Shown one piece after another: positions 9,447 to 18,069 of a stretch of DNA of 64,000 nt. Source of the DNA: Legionella parisiensis (lineage in GTDB: Bacteria; Pseudomonadota; Gammaproteobacteria; Legionellales; Legionellaceae); contig NZ_LNYQ01000013.1 in NCBI RefSeq assembly GCF_001467945.1, positions 750,792-814,791 on the forward strand. Direction: 5' to 3'. The notes below the pieces were generated by a model. That model saw nothing but the letters and a program-made list of their open reading frames with translations, made no database searches and had not been told where the DNA came from. Positions within the stretch are counted from its first letter, which is position 1, and each line of letters starts with the position of its first letter. The position numbers and the translations under genes are program-made.

Positions 9447-11666
9447 TTATCCTTTTATTCCTCCAATCCAGGCCTGTCCCAAAGAAATACCTCCATCATT
9501 GGGAGGCAGTTTTCGTGGTAATAGAGGAGTGATCCCGGATGCACTGAGTGTTTTGATTAATCCCTCAGCCACTATTTGATTCAAAAAGCAACCGCCACTT
9601 AATACTACAATATCAATTTTTTTTTCTCGACTTATTTTTTTAATCCATTCTGTAAGGCCAGCTATAAGTGTTCCATGAAAGAGATTGGCCCCTATTATGG
9701 TATTTTCCACGCTCAAGAGCTGCTCCAATGTGGGCATCATATCAAAATGCTGATCATTTATTTGCCAGCCATTGGGTATGATTTGTAATTGAGTAACCAG
9801 GCTTTCCAATTGCATTGCAGCGTGTCCTTCATATTGTGATATCAGTTGAATTCCTAATAAGGCACTTACCGCATCAAACAAACGACCACAGCTACTAGTA
9901 CCAGGACTATTTATTTTTTTATCTAAAAGATGATGAATTGAATTTGCTTGGGCACAGTTTGGAAATCGTTTGGCAATTTCATGGCTTAAGCCTAATGCAT
10001 GTAAAACACTTGCTCCCATTCTCCAGGGTTCACGTGCTGCTCTATCACCTCCAGGTTGTAAAATTGGGTGAAAAGATCCGACCCGTTCAAATGAATCATG
10101 ATTCAGCAGCAAAAGTTCACCTCCCCAAGCTTCTCCATTTAAACCGTATCCATACCCATCTAAGGCTAAACCAAGAACTTGTCTTTGGATGCCATATTCT
10201 GCAATTACTGAAGCCAAATGGGCATGATGGTGCTGAATTGCAAATGTAGGTAGGCCATATGATTTCGCAAATCGTGTAGTGTAAAAATCAGGATGTAGAT
10301 CATGGGCAATACGTTCTGGTTTTACGTTCAGAAAACGTAATAAATGATTTAATGATTCATGGAAGAAATCGATTGTTGTCTTGTTATTTAAACTGCCTAT
10401 ATGTTGCGAGACAAAAGCCTCATCACCACGAGTAATACAAAAGGTATTTTTAAGATGCCCTCCGACAGCGAGAGTGGTAGGTATAGCATACGGAAGCTGA
10501 ATAGGAACTGGTAAAAAACCACGGGCACGTCGAATAAATATAGGAGAATCTTGGGTAAGTCGCATCACTGAATCATCGATGCGCGTGACAATTTGTCGAT
10601 TATAGGTCACAATTTTATCTGCAATAGCTCTAAGCTCATTTTTGGCACTGGTATTTTCCTTAATGAGAGGGTTTCCGCCTAAATTGGCACTGGTAACCAC
10701 TAAAATCGTAGGTTGATATTCATCTAGCCAATCACAGTTATTTTTGTTGCCTGCAAATGCATTAAAAAGTAAGTAATGTATAGGGGTATAGGGGAGCATT
10801 ATTCCAAAATGATTTAGATTTGGAGCAACTCCAGCAAGTGCAATTTTTTTTTTGAGTAAGACTATAGGACGTTCAGTGCTTTCTAATAAAGCCTGAGATT
10901 GTTTACTGATTTCAGCAATTCTAGCGACACTTTTGCTATTAGCCATCATTAAAGCAAAAGGTTTTTTGTCACGTTTTTTTCTTTCCCGAAGTTTGATTAC
11001 AGCGGTTTCATTGCTGGCATTACAAAGAAGTTGATATCCGCCCAATCCTTTTAAAGCAATTATTTCTCCTTGTAATAAGGACAGTGCGATTTCTTCTATG
11101 GATAATGAAAGTTTGGGACCGCAATGAGGACAAGCAGTAGGTTGGGCATGATAACGTCTATTGTCAGGATTGAGATAGTCTGCCTCACATTGTTGGCATA
11201 GAGGGAAAGCGTCCATGGATGTATGGCTGCGATCATAGGGAAGATTTTTTGTGATAGTAAACCTGGGACCGCACTGCGTACAATTTAAAAAAGGATAGCG
11301 AAAATACTGACTTTGAGGATCAAAGAGCTCTTGTAAACACTCAGAACAAATGCATGTATCAGGCGAGATAATCGTATTCGACTCACCTTTTTCACTTTCA
11401 ATAATATTAAAGCCATCTTCATTTGTTTTAATAGAGACAGTTTTAAGTTGAATATGATTTATTTTAGCAAGTGGGGGTAAATTAGCTTTTAAATAAGTGA
11501 CGAACTGGTAAGCTAAGATTCCTTGAACCTCCACTAAAACACCGGCAGAATTATTTTTTATCCAACCTGTCAACTGGAGTAGTTTTGCTATCCGATAAAC
11601 ATAAGGCCTAAAACCAACTCCCTGAACTCGACCTTGAATACTAATCTGCAAGCGCTCGATTTTCAT
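9447..11666 (-). CDS. hypF: Carbamoyltransferase HypF
   Basis: HypF makes carbamoyl-adenylate from carbamoyl phosphate and ATP and transfers it to HypE. At 739 residues it has the full architecture. It starts with an acylphosphatase domain (SIQGRVQGVGFRPYVYR), then two zinc-finger pairs (CICSECLQEL..CTQCGPRF and CQQCEADY..CPHCGPKL). Next is a YrdC-like domain (about 200-370), followed by a Kae1-like C-terminal domain with HHHAHLASVIAEYG, the LDGYGYG segment and LSGGCFLNQIVAEGL. It is 10 bp downstream of hypB. No truncation is seen. Confidence 0.96.
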   Translation of the reverse strand: MKIERLQISIQGRVQGVGFRPYVYRIAKLLQLTGWIKNNSAGVLVEVQGILAYQFVTYLKANLPPLAKINHIQLKTVSIKTNEDGFNIIESEKGESNTIISPDTCICSECLQELFDPQSQYFRYPFLNCTQCGPRFTITKNLPYDRSHTSMDAFPLCQQCEADYLNPDNRRYHAQPTACPHCGPKLSLSIEEIALSLLQGEIIALKGLGGYQLLCNASNETAVIKLRERKKRDKKPFALMMANSKSVARIAEISKQSQALLESTERPIVLLKKKIALAGVAPNLNHFGIMLPYTPIHYLLFNAFAGNKNNCDWLDEYQPTILVVTSANLGGNPLIKENTSAKNELRAIADKIVTYNRQIVTRIDDSVMRLTQDSPIFIRRARGFLPVPIQLPYAIPTTLAVGGHLKNTFCITRGDEAFVSQHIGSLNNKTTIDFFHESLNHLLRFLNVKPERIAHDLHPDFYTTRFAKSYGLPTFAIQHHHAHLASVIAEYGIQRQVLGLALDGYGYGLNGEAWGGELLLLNHDSFERVGSFHPILQPGGDRAAREPWRMGASVLHALGLSHEIAKRFPNCAQANSIHHLLDKKINSPGTSSCGRLFDAVSALLGIQLISQYEGHAAMQLESLVTQLQIIPNGWQINDQHFDMMPTLEQLLSVENTIIGANLFHGTLIAGLTEWIKKISREKKIDIVVLSGGCFLNQIVAEGLIKTLSASGITPLLPRKLPPNDGGISLGQAWIGGIKG

Positions 11667-11676
11667 GAGTGCTCAC

Positions 11677-12417
11677 TTACTTCAATTTTTGTTTTAACCA
11701 GCTATACCAATCATCTAATCCATGCTTTTTAGTAGTTGAAAGAGTGATTATGTTCACATCGGGTTTGATCCTGCGTGAATATTCGATACATTGCTCGAGT
11801 TTGAAATCTACGTAAGGGAGTAGATCGGTTTTAGTGATTATTATTAAATCAGCACAACGAAACATCTCCGGATATTTAAGTGGTTTATTATCACCTTCAG
11901 TTACTGAAAGTATGACTACTTTAAACTGTTCACCTAAATCAAATAATGCAGGGCAAACAAGATTACCTACATTTTCAATGAATAATAGTGATTTTTCTTT
12001 TATAGAAAGATCTTCTAATGCATGGCTTACCATGTGCGCGTCTAAATGACAGACTCTTCCAGTATTTATCTGGATGGCATTGCCGCCACTGGATTGAATT
12101 AATTCTGCATCATGATTGGTTTGTTGGTCACCAACAATAACGGCAATATCTAATTCGCTTTTTAAATCATGAATTGTTTTTGCCAACAGAGTGGTTTTAC
12201 CTGAGCCCGGACTGGACATCATATTGATTGCCAAAACATTTTTATTGATTAAATAGTTTTTATTATCAAGAGCAAATTGTTGATTTTTGGCTAAAATATT
12301 TTGCTCAATATGAATTAAATGTTTGTCATGAGTATGATGCTCATGCTCATGCTCATGCTCATGCTCATGGTGAGCAAAATCAGTATTTTCTCCAGAACAG
12401 CCACATATTCCACACAT
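11677..12417 (-). CDS. hypB: Nickel-inserting GTPase HypB
   Basis: This SIMIBI-class GTPase delivers nickel to the hydrogenase large subunit with HypA. The N-terminal MCGICGC is the high-affinity metal motif. It is followed by a histidine-rich stretch of alternating Glu-His (about residues 16-33) that can store nickel. The P-loop is SSPGSGKTT, followed by VGDQQTNHDAE and the TKTDLLPY guanine-specificity motif. The ATG overlaps the hypA stop as TAATG. The His-rich region is encoded by a DNA hexamer repeat (see 12338-12367). Confidence 0.95.
   Translation of the reverse strand: MCGICGCSGENTDFAHHEHEHEHEHEHHTHDKHLIHIEQNILAKNQQFALDNKNYLINKNVLAINMMSSPGSGKTTLLAKTIHDLKSELDIAVIVGDQQTNHDAELIQSSGGNAIQINTGRVCHLDAHMVSHALEDLSIKEKSLLFIENVGNLVCPALFDLGEQFKVVILSVTEGDNKPLKYPEMFRCADLIIITKTDLLPYVDFKLEQCIEYSRRIKPDVNIITLSTTKKHGLDDWYSWLKQKLK
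12338..12367. repeat. Five tandem TGCTCA hexamers inside hypB
   Basis: Five perfect 6-bp units on the plus strand encode alternating Glu-His on the minus strand, within the nickel-binding N-terminus of HypB. Unit number could change by replication slippage in steps of two residues without breaking the frame. Confidence 0.9.
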
Positions 12418-12758
12418 TATTCCACCACCATTGATTGAACACGTAATTCTTCACCTTGAAGAATCTTCAATGAATGACTCCCACAAGCTGAGCATTCCTC
12501 ATAATACTGTCGCAAAGGAACTACTTTTTTGCAAGACTCACAGAGTGCCTCTGCCGGGATATCAATGATTTCAAGCACGGCATCCTCTGCTACTGTGCCT
12601 TTACTGGCTATGCTAAAGCTAAAAATTAAAGAATCTTTTTCCACGGCAGCAAGCTGTCCAATCTCTAATATTACTTTTTTTACATGAATATGTTCTTTTT
12701 TAACTGTATTTTTCTTAATAATTTCGAGAATATTTTGACACAACCATAGTTCGTGCAT
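12417..12758 (-). CDS. hypA: Nickel metallochaperone HypA
   Basis: This 113-residue protein begins MHEL, whose His2 is the nickel ligand of the family. It has the zinc-binding loop with two CxxC pairs, CESC and CSAC, at about residues 73-76 and 89-92. HypA works with HypB to load nickel into the large subunit. It is 9 bp downstream of the nickel transporter gene and overlaps hypB. The length is normal. Confidence 0.95.
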   Translation of the reverse strand: MHELWLCQNILEIIKKNTVKKEHIHVKKVILEIGQLAAVEKDSLIFSFSIASKGTVAEDAVLEIIDIPAEALCESCKKVVPLRQYYEECSACGSHSLKILQGEELRVQSMVVE

Positions 12759-12767
12759 ATCAAGGCT

Positions 12768-13439
12768 CTATGAATATACTTTGAGACAATTCATTATGCC
12801 AACGATGAGACTAAAAGATGCAATGATTAGTCCGGACATACGTGACAATAATAATGACCTCGTATCTGCACGCTGGATTAACGTTGAGACAAATAAACCA
12901 TTTAGTCCATCTGATGTCATCATTCCCAACATGAACACGATACCTAGTAATCCTGAAAATAAAAATCCTGCCATGGCCTTAGCTGAGAGTGAAAATAAAA
13001 CAACCTGACTTACTGTATCAAAGGAAAAGGCGAAAAGTATTCCAATAGAAACGATATAGATGGGATTAATATTTTTTTTGATTAATTTTCTTGATAGATA
13101 ATTTTTTAAACTAGTAGGAAGAGGTGATTTTGATGGATGTTGAAAAACATTCCAGAGAGTTAAGAAGGCAAATAAAAAGAGAAAAGAAATAGAAATGCTG
13201 TCTCCAACTTCATTTAACCATTCTGGAATATGGGATGGAGCAAATCCATTTCCAACAATTAAGCTAATTAAAATGACTACCAGGCCATGTCCAAACGAGA
13301 ATAAGAAGCCCACAACTTTTGAAAGGTATCGATTGGGGCTAACGATTCTTGTTATAGAATCTATAGTGGCCAAATGATCCAGATCAAAACCATGACGAAT
13401 TCCTAAAAGGTATGCCATTATAATTAGTGTTTCTTGCAT
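12768..13439 (-). CDS. NiCoT-family nickel/cobalt transporter, short form
   Basis: This integral membrane protein of 223 residues carries the NiCoT signature RHGFDLDHLATID in its second helix (the H-x4-D-H metal site). It also has FSFGHGLVV and FAFSFDTVSQVV, matching the family's LGHSTVV and GFDTATE segments. It imports nickel for the hydrogenase made by the same operon. It is shorter than HoxN/NixA-type members (about 330 residues) but all signature blocks are present, so it may be a compact variant rather than a truncation. It is the first gene of the operon; a weak AAGAAG lies before the ATG. Confidence 0.85.
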   Translation of the reverse strand: MQETLIIMAYLLGIRHGFDLDHLATIDSITRIVSPNRYLSKVVGFLFSFGHGLVVILISLIVGNGFAPSHIPEWLNEVGDSISISFLFLFAFLTLWNVFQHPSKSPLPTSLKNYLSRKLIKKNINPIYIVSIGILFAFSFDTVSQVVLFSLSAKAMAGFLFSGLLGIVFMLGMMTSDGLNGLFVSTLIQRADTRSLLLSRMSGLIIASFSLIVGIMNCLKVYS

Positions 13440-13756
13440 TTTTTTTCTTCTTTTTTAACTGTACTTCAAGGAGTTACAATTTAAAGTTTTGTTTTTTATT
13501 CTGTCGCTCGAAGAATTATCTGGGCGTATTTGACTTTAATATATCAAGCCTCTATTCGATTGAGAGTTTTTAGAGCGTTTTTTCATTTCAGTAGGTATGC
13601 ATTAGTTTGCTCCCTGCTAAAAAACTCTAAATGTCCTATAAATTTGTTTATTTTGATCCATCTTAATGATTTGTCAAGTTGAAGCATTCTATATTCAAGT
13701 AATGAGGATGTATGCAATGCTTAGGTAAGAACTAAAATGACTTGATGGATAATTTT
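13440..13756. other. Leader region of the hydrogenase operon
   Basis: This is 317 bp without a gene, between the P-type ATPase and the nickel transporter, both on the minus strand. It should hold the operon promoter. Apart from one candidate sigma-70 site (13650-13677), there is an imperfect FNR-like half palindrome, TTGATATATTAAAG, read on the minus strand near 13550. Only one half-site is good, so I do not call it. No NiCo riboswitch fold was recognised. Confidence 0.5.
13650..13677 (-). promoter_or_regulatory. Candidate sigma-70 promoter for the nicT-hyp-hydrogenase operon
   Basis: Read on the minus strand there is a perfect -35 TTGACA (13677-13672), a 16-bp spacer and a -10 CAAAAT (13655-13650, four of six matches). 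It would give a leader of about 200 nt before the transporter ATG. This is sequence inspection only. Confidence 0.3.
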
Positions 13757-15622
13757 TTATTCTGAATCATTAGGTAAATCTATTTTAATTTTTGTTCCAC
13801 ACGTTAATCTTAATGCATTAAGAATTGCAAGAATATCAATAAGTTCTTGCAAAAGCGCACCAGTAACAGGATTAATGAGTCCTATCGCAGCAAAGATCAT
13901 ACCAATAAGGCTCAAAATCATACCACCAAGGGCGCTTTGTAATGTAATTTTGCGTGTATATAAGCTGAGGTGGATTAGTTCATCAACTTTACTTAATGTA
14001 TTTTCCATAATCACGGCCCCAGCTGCTTCAGCTGTAACATTACTGGCTTGTCCAAAAGCAATTCCAACTGTAGCAGCTGTTAATGCCGGTGCATCATTAA
14101 TACCGTCTCCCATAAAAACCGTAGGGGCTTTTAATCGCTCTTGCCGAACAAGTGCAAGTTTTTGCTCGGGACTCTGGGATGCATACAGCTCTTTTACATT
14201 TAATAATTTGCCCAAATAACTTACCTCCGATTCACGATCCCCGGATACAAGCATTATTTTTTTAAATTGATGATAGGGTGTTAAATGACTGATAAATGAT
14301 TTGCTCTCCGGACGAGGGGAGTCGTGAAAACGTAATGCAGCAGCATATTTCTTATCAACTAAAACAATGCACTCCAGGCCAGGTGATGTTGGAGGAAGTA
14401 AATTGGCATATTGAGGTAAGGCTTCCAATACCTTTTTTCGCCCAGTAATTTCTATGAGGTGTTTATTAATAATACCTCGCAATCCCTGACCTGGCTCTTC
14501 AGAAACATTTACTGAGTTAAGCAATATTACATTCTCTTTTCTCGCTGCATTTAATACTGCGTGTGCTAACGGATGCTTAGAATATCGTTCTATGCTTGCA
14601 ACATATTGGAGGATCATTTCTTGTGTATAATTTGGGGCCGTTATAATTTCAGTTAAAGTCGGTTTACCATAAGTAAGAGTACCTGTTTTATCAAAAATTG
14701 CTGTTTTACACGTGATTAAACGTTCCAAAACAGTTGGGTCTTTAATGATAATTGCTTGTTTGGCTGCTCTTGAAATGGCACTAATCAACGTAATTGGAAT
14801 AGCTATTAGTAAGGGACAAGGTGTTGCTATCACTAAGACAGAAAGGAAACGTACTGCATCACCAGTAAAATACCAAGTAGCAAATGCAAAAACAAGCGCA
14901 ACTGGAGCGAAAATTGCTCCAATTTGATCTCCTAAACGCCTGATGGAAGGTCGTTTTTGCTCGGCCTCTTGTAGCACTTTAACAATAGAAGCAAATCGTG
15001 AGTCCGCTGGTAAGGCTATTGTTTTTACTATCAACAAAGATTCCCCATTGATAGCTCCAGACAATACATTAGTGCCTGGTGCTTTTGATATTTGATACGG
15101 TTCACCAGTCAAGTAGGACTCATCCATTGACCCATGTCCTTCTATAACGACACCATCCACAGGACAAGTTTCATGAGGATAAACCAATAGTTCATCGTGA
15201 ATATGAATTTCTTGTAATGAAATATCTTCCACATCTTTTGCTATTTTTCGATGAGCAATTGATGGCATGCGTTTTACTAAGGCGAGTAAAACAGAAGACG
15301 CTTTACGCATTGCAAAAACTTCTAAGGTTTGCCCACTAGCTAGCATTAGGATAATTAGAGATGCGGCAAGATATTCATCTAAAATAACACCGGTTAGTAA
15401 AGCAATTGCTGCTAATAGATCAGCCCCTAAATTACCCTGAAATAATTTAAACAAAATTTGTAAAAATAGCGGTATTCCGCCAATAATAATAAGGAGGAAT
15501 AGGGGAAACAGTGATAAGGATGGATCAAAAAATCGCATGAATAGATGTACACTAATAGCAAGCAATGAGAAAAATGCGATATACGATTGCCATTGGTATT
15601 TATATTGAATTGAAGTCATCAT
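13757..15622 (-). CDS. P1B-type heavy-metal ATPase with TPC membrane motif
   Basis: This 621-residue cation pump has the actuator TGEP at 172-175, the membrane metal-site motif TPCP at 267-270, the phosphorylation site DKTGTLT with D311, the SKHPLAHAV (HP) locus and the hinge GDGINDAPAL. TPC in place of CPC or SPC marks the poorly characterised P1B-6-like group. There is no N-terminal heavy-metal-associated domain and no His-rich tail, so the transported ion is unknown. The ends are hydrophobic, with about four helices before the actuator and two after the hinge. It ends the unit that starts with the metallo-hydrolase at 19424, and it lies 11 bp from the PRPP-synthetase-like gene. Confidence 0.85.
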   Translation of the reverse strand: MMTSIQYKYQWQSYIAFFSLLAISVHLFMRFFDPSLSLFPLFLLIIIGGIPLFLQILFKLFQGNLGADLLAAIALLTGVILDEYLAASLIILMLASGQTLEVFAMRKASSVLLALVKRMPSIAHRKIAKDVEDISLQEIHIHDELLVYPHETCPVDGVVIEGHGSMDESYLTGEPYQISKAPGTNVLSGAINGESLLIVKTIALPADSRFASIVKVLQEAEQKRPSIRRLGDQIGAIFAPVALVFAFATWYFTGDAVRFLSVLVIATPCPLLIAIPITLISAISRAAKQAIIIKDPTVLERLITCKTAIFDKTGTLTYGKPTLTEIITAPNYTQEMILQYVASIERYSKHPLAHAVLNAARKENVILLNSVNVSEEPGQGLRGIINKHLIEITGRKKVLEALPQYANLLPPTSPGLECIVLVDKKYAAALRFHDSPRPESKSFISHLTPYHQFKKIMLVSGDRESEVSYLGKLLNVKELYASQSPEQKLALVRQERLKAPTVFMGDGINDAPALTAATVGIAFGQASNVTAEAAGAVIMENTLSKVDELIHLSLYTRKITLQSALGGMILSLIGMIFAAIGLINPVTGALLQELIDILAILNALRLTCGTKIKIDLPNDSE

Positions 15623-15633
15623 ATTCTATTGAA

Positions 15634-16533
15634 TTAAGTGAATTTTCTAACATAGTCAACAACTCCTTTTGCAAGAATATTGGAAACGTCTATTTGGTTC
15701 GTTGAATGTATTATAGTATTACAAGTAATTAGTTGCTTTGCTCCCGCACGTAAGAGCATATTTTCTGTTTGATTGTTAAAAAGGGCATGTACGCCAATAC
15801 ATATTGGATTTTTAAAGCCATTGTTTATTAGTTGTTTTAACGATTCGAACATGCTTACTCCCGAAGAAATGATATCATCAACAAGAACGGGAGTATTTTC
15901 AATGTCCTGTACCTCAGGTAACGATACGACAACTCGTTTATCACCCAGACGTATTTTTTGAGCAATTACAAAAGAAAGGTTGCTAAAATTGGCTATTTCA
16001 GAAACCCATTGCTTACTTTCTTCATCAGGTCCTATCAGAATAGGATTTTTAATATGGGAAGATATCCATTCGGAAATATTTTTTGTGGCATGCAGTGTGA
16101 GCAGCGAGGGCATACTATATATTTCAGAAAGCTGGTGTATGCGATGTAAATGCGGGTCAATGGTAATCATTCCATCAATGCAGCTCGAAAGTAGCTGAGC
16201 AAAAATAGTTGATGTAATTGCTTCGCCAGAATGAAAACGTTTATCTTGCCGCATATATGCGAGATAAGGCGCTACTAAGCAAATTTTATTTGCTCCAAGC
16301 TCCTTAAGGGTTTTAGCCATAAATATAAGTGGTAGTATTTTGCTGTTAGGCTTATCAAGAGTACAGACTAAAAAAACCTTTTTATTTTTAACTTCTGAAT
16401 TAATTCGAATATAAGATTCTCTATCAGGGAATGGACGTATTTCTGCTTTACCAATTTCAACAGATAGCTTGTTGCTTAACGCTTGAGTAAGTTCCTTGTT
16501 TCCTGGTAATGAAAAAAGAATAGGGTTGTCCAT
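15634..16533 (-). CDS. PRPP-synthetase-like protein (ribose-phosphate diphosphokinase family)
   Basis: This 299-residue protein aligns by motif with ribose-phosphate pyrophosphokinases. It has FPDRESYIRI (flexible loop), LVAPYLAYMRQDKRF, the TIDPHLHR metal/ATP segment, and the PRPP loop VLVDDIISSGVSM near 215-227. The housekeeping Prs is usually about 315 residues and not in such an operon, so this is likely a second, specialised paralogue. It sits between a phosphorylase-type enzyme (9 bp upstream) and a metal ATPase. With the phosphorylase it may move ribose phosphates between nucleotide pools; that role is inferred from neighbours. Confidence 0.8.
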   Translation of the reverse strand: MDNPILFSLPGNKELTQALSNKLSVEIGKAEIRPFPDRESYIRINSEVKNKKVFLVCTLDKPNSKILPLIFMAKTLKELGANKICLVAPYLAYMRQDKRFHSGEAITSTIFAQLLSSCIDGMITIDPHLHRIHQLSEIYSMPSLLTLHATKNISEWISSHIKNPILIGPDEESKQWVSEIANFSNLSFVIAQKIRLGDKRVVVSLPEVQDIENTPVLVDDIISSGVSMFESLKQLINNGFKNPICIGVHALFNNQTENMLLRAGAKQLITCNTIIHSTNQIDVSNILAKGVVDYVRKFT

Positions 16534-16542
16534 ATTATTGAC

Positions 16543-18069
16543 CTAAGTTTTTTCTGATGTGATTTTAATAATATTGGGCATCGATAAAGCATAAGTACAG
16601 GCGTAGTCCAATGTTCCTTTAGACTCCGCATGGATTCGATACAGCAATTGCCCTTTTTCCACATGCGTATTTAATTTTGCAAAAAACTCAATACCTGCTG
16701 CAGGCTCATAAGGAGCACCTGCCAATTTTGCTACTTTAGCTAGATTCCTATTATCAATTTCAGTAATCCGTCCATTTTTTATTGCAACAACGTCATGTGT
16801 AAATAATGCGGTAGGGGGAACTTTGAAACCACCCTGGGCTTCACAAATTGCTAAGAATTTTTTTAAGGCAGTACCACTTTCCAATATTTTTATTGCTAAC
16901 TCGGTGGCTTGCTGAAGGGGTATTTTTTTTCCCAATTCAAGCAAGATTGCAGCAAGTGTAATTGCTTTATTTTTTAAATCGATAGGTGCGTCCTTATCAT
17001 TATAGAGTACAGCTAAGATATCTTTTGCTTCTAAAGCGGGGCCAATCCCTTTTCCAAGTGGCTGATCTCCATTTGTTTTTAAAGTAATAACATTCAGCTT
17101 AAAAGCGTTACCGACTAAAGAAAAATAATTTTGATATTTTAAAAATTCAAGCTCAGAGCGAATTTTCGCTGTCGGTCCAACCGGAATATCTATCAGCACA
17201 TGTGTAGCACCAATCGCAATTTTCTTGGACAGTACTGATGCTATCATTTGCCCCATAGGATCAATATCCAGCACCCTCTCTACTCGAATAAGAATATCAT
17301 CTGCCGGGCTTAAGCCTAATGCACCACCCCATACCATGCAGCCCCCTTCTCGTGCCACTACCTTTTGAATTTTTGAAAGAGGCAGATTTACTGCTGTCAT
17401 TGTTTCAATCGTATCGGTAGTACCTGCAGGAGACGTAATTGAGCGTGATGAGGTTTTGGGAATAATGAGTCCAGCTGCAGCAACAATAGCTACAACAATG
17501 GGGGTTGTTCTATTACCTGGAATACCTCCAACGCTATGCTTATCAAGAATAATAGGATGCTTCCAATGCAATTGTTTCCCTGTTTTAACCATAGCTTGTG
17601 TGAGGTAAATAATTTCTTCAATGCTGAGTTTGTCATGACCACAAGCAGTAATAAAACTTGATAGATGAATGTTGGAGTATTTACCGTCTACGATGTCACT
17701 GATAATTTCATAAAATTGCGATGCTGTTAGTGTATTTCCATATATTTTAGAACGCACATAGTTTATAGAAGCTACCGGAGGTAGGTGATATATATTAATC
17801 GAATCACCTTCTTTGGCACCAATTTGCTCCCAAGCGCTTTCGGAAAGACTGGCTTCATATTCCTGTAAAATATCAGAATGAATAATGTTTATGGATGCGA
17901 TTATCGATTTTTTACTTAACTGAACGATAACCCGTGCTTGTGTTTCGAATCCCTCCGAGATGCAAATGAAACAATCTGAACGGATAAAAAGAATAAATTC
18001 CTGTCTCGTATCGATACCTAATTTAACTAATTTTAATTTATTTGATCTTTTATGTAATTCGTTATTCAT
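16543..18069 (-). CDS. Thymidine/AMP phosphorylase-family enzyme, long (about 500-residue) form
   Basis: This 508-residue protein has the pyrimidine-nucleoside phosphorylase core: ILDKHSVGGIPGNRTTP (phosphate site), SSRSITSPAGTTDTIE, and GPTAKIRSE. It also has an extra N-terminal domain of about 90 residues and a C-terminal barrel-sandwich domain. That layout is of the archaeal AMP phosphorylase / long thymidine phosphorylase group rather than the 440-residue DeoA. The enzyme releases a base by phosphorolysis and yields ribose-1-phosphate or ribose-1,5-bisphosphate. The start overlaps the metallo-hydrolase stop as ATGA. Whether it uses nucleosides or NMPs cannot be told by eye. Confidence 0.85.
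   Translation of the reverse strand: MNNELHKRSNKLKLVKLGIDTRQEFILFIRSDCFICISEGFETQARVIVQLSKKSIIASINIIHSDILQEYEASLSESAWEQIGAKEGDSINIYHLPPVASINYVRSKIYGNTLTASQFYEIISDIVDGKYSNIHLSSFITACGHDKLSIEEIIYLTQAMVKTGKQLHWKHPIILDKHSVGGIPGNRTTPIVVAIVAAAGLIIPKTSSRSITSPAGTTDTIETMTAVNLPLSKIQKVVAREGGCMVWGGALGLSPADDILIRVERVLDIDPMGQMIASVLSKKIAIGATHVLIDIPVGPTAKIRSELEFLKYQNYFSLVGNAFKLNVITLKTNGDQPLGKGIGPALEAKDILAVLYNDKDAPIDLKNKAITLAAILLELGKKIPLQQATELAIKILESGTALKKFLAICEAQGGFKVPPTALFTHDVVAIKNGRITEIDNRNLAKVAKLAGAPYEPAAGIEFFAKLNTHVEKGQLLYRIHAESKGTLDYACTYALSMPNIIKITSEKT

Noticed and set aside
12781-13008. Plus-strand frame of 75 codons antisense to the nickel transporter
   Set aside because: It lies wholly inside a gene with clear NiCoT motifs and has no homology-like features.
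13440-13756. NiCo riboswitch or FNR operator before the nickel transporter
   Set aside because: No four-helix NiCo fold was seen and only one FNR half-site is good; evidence too weak.
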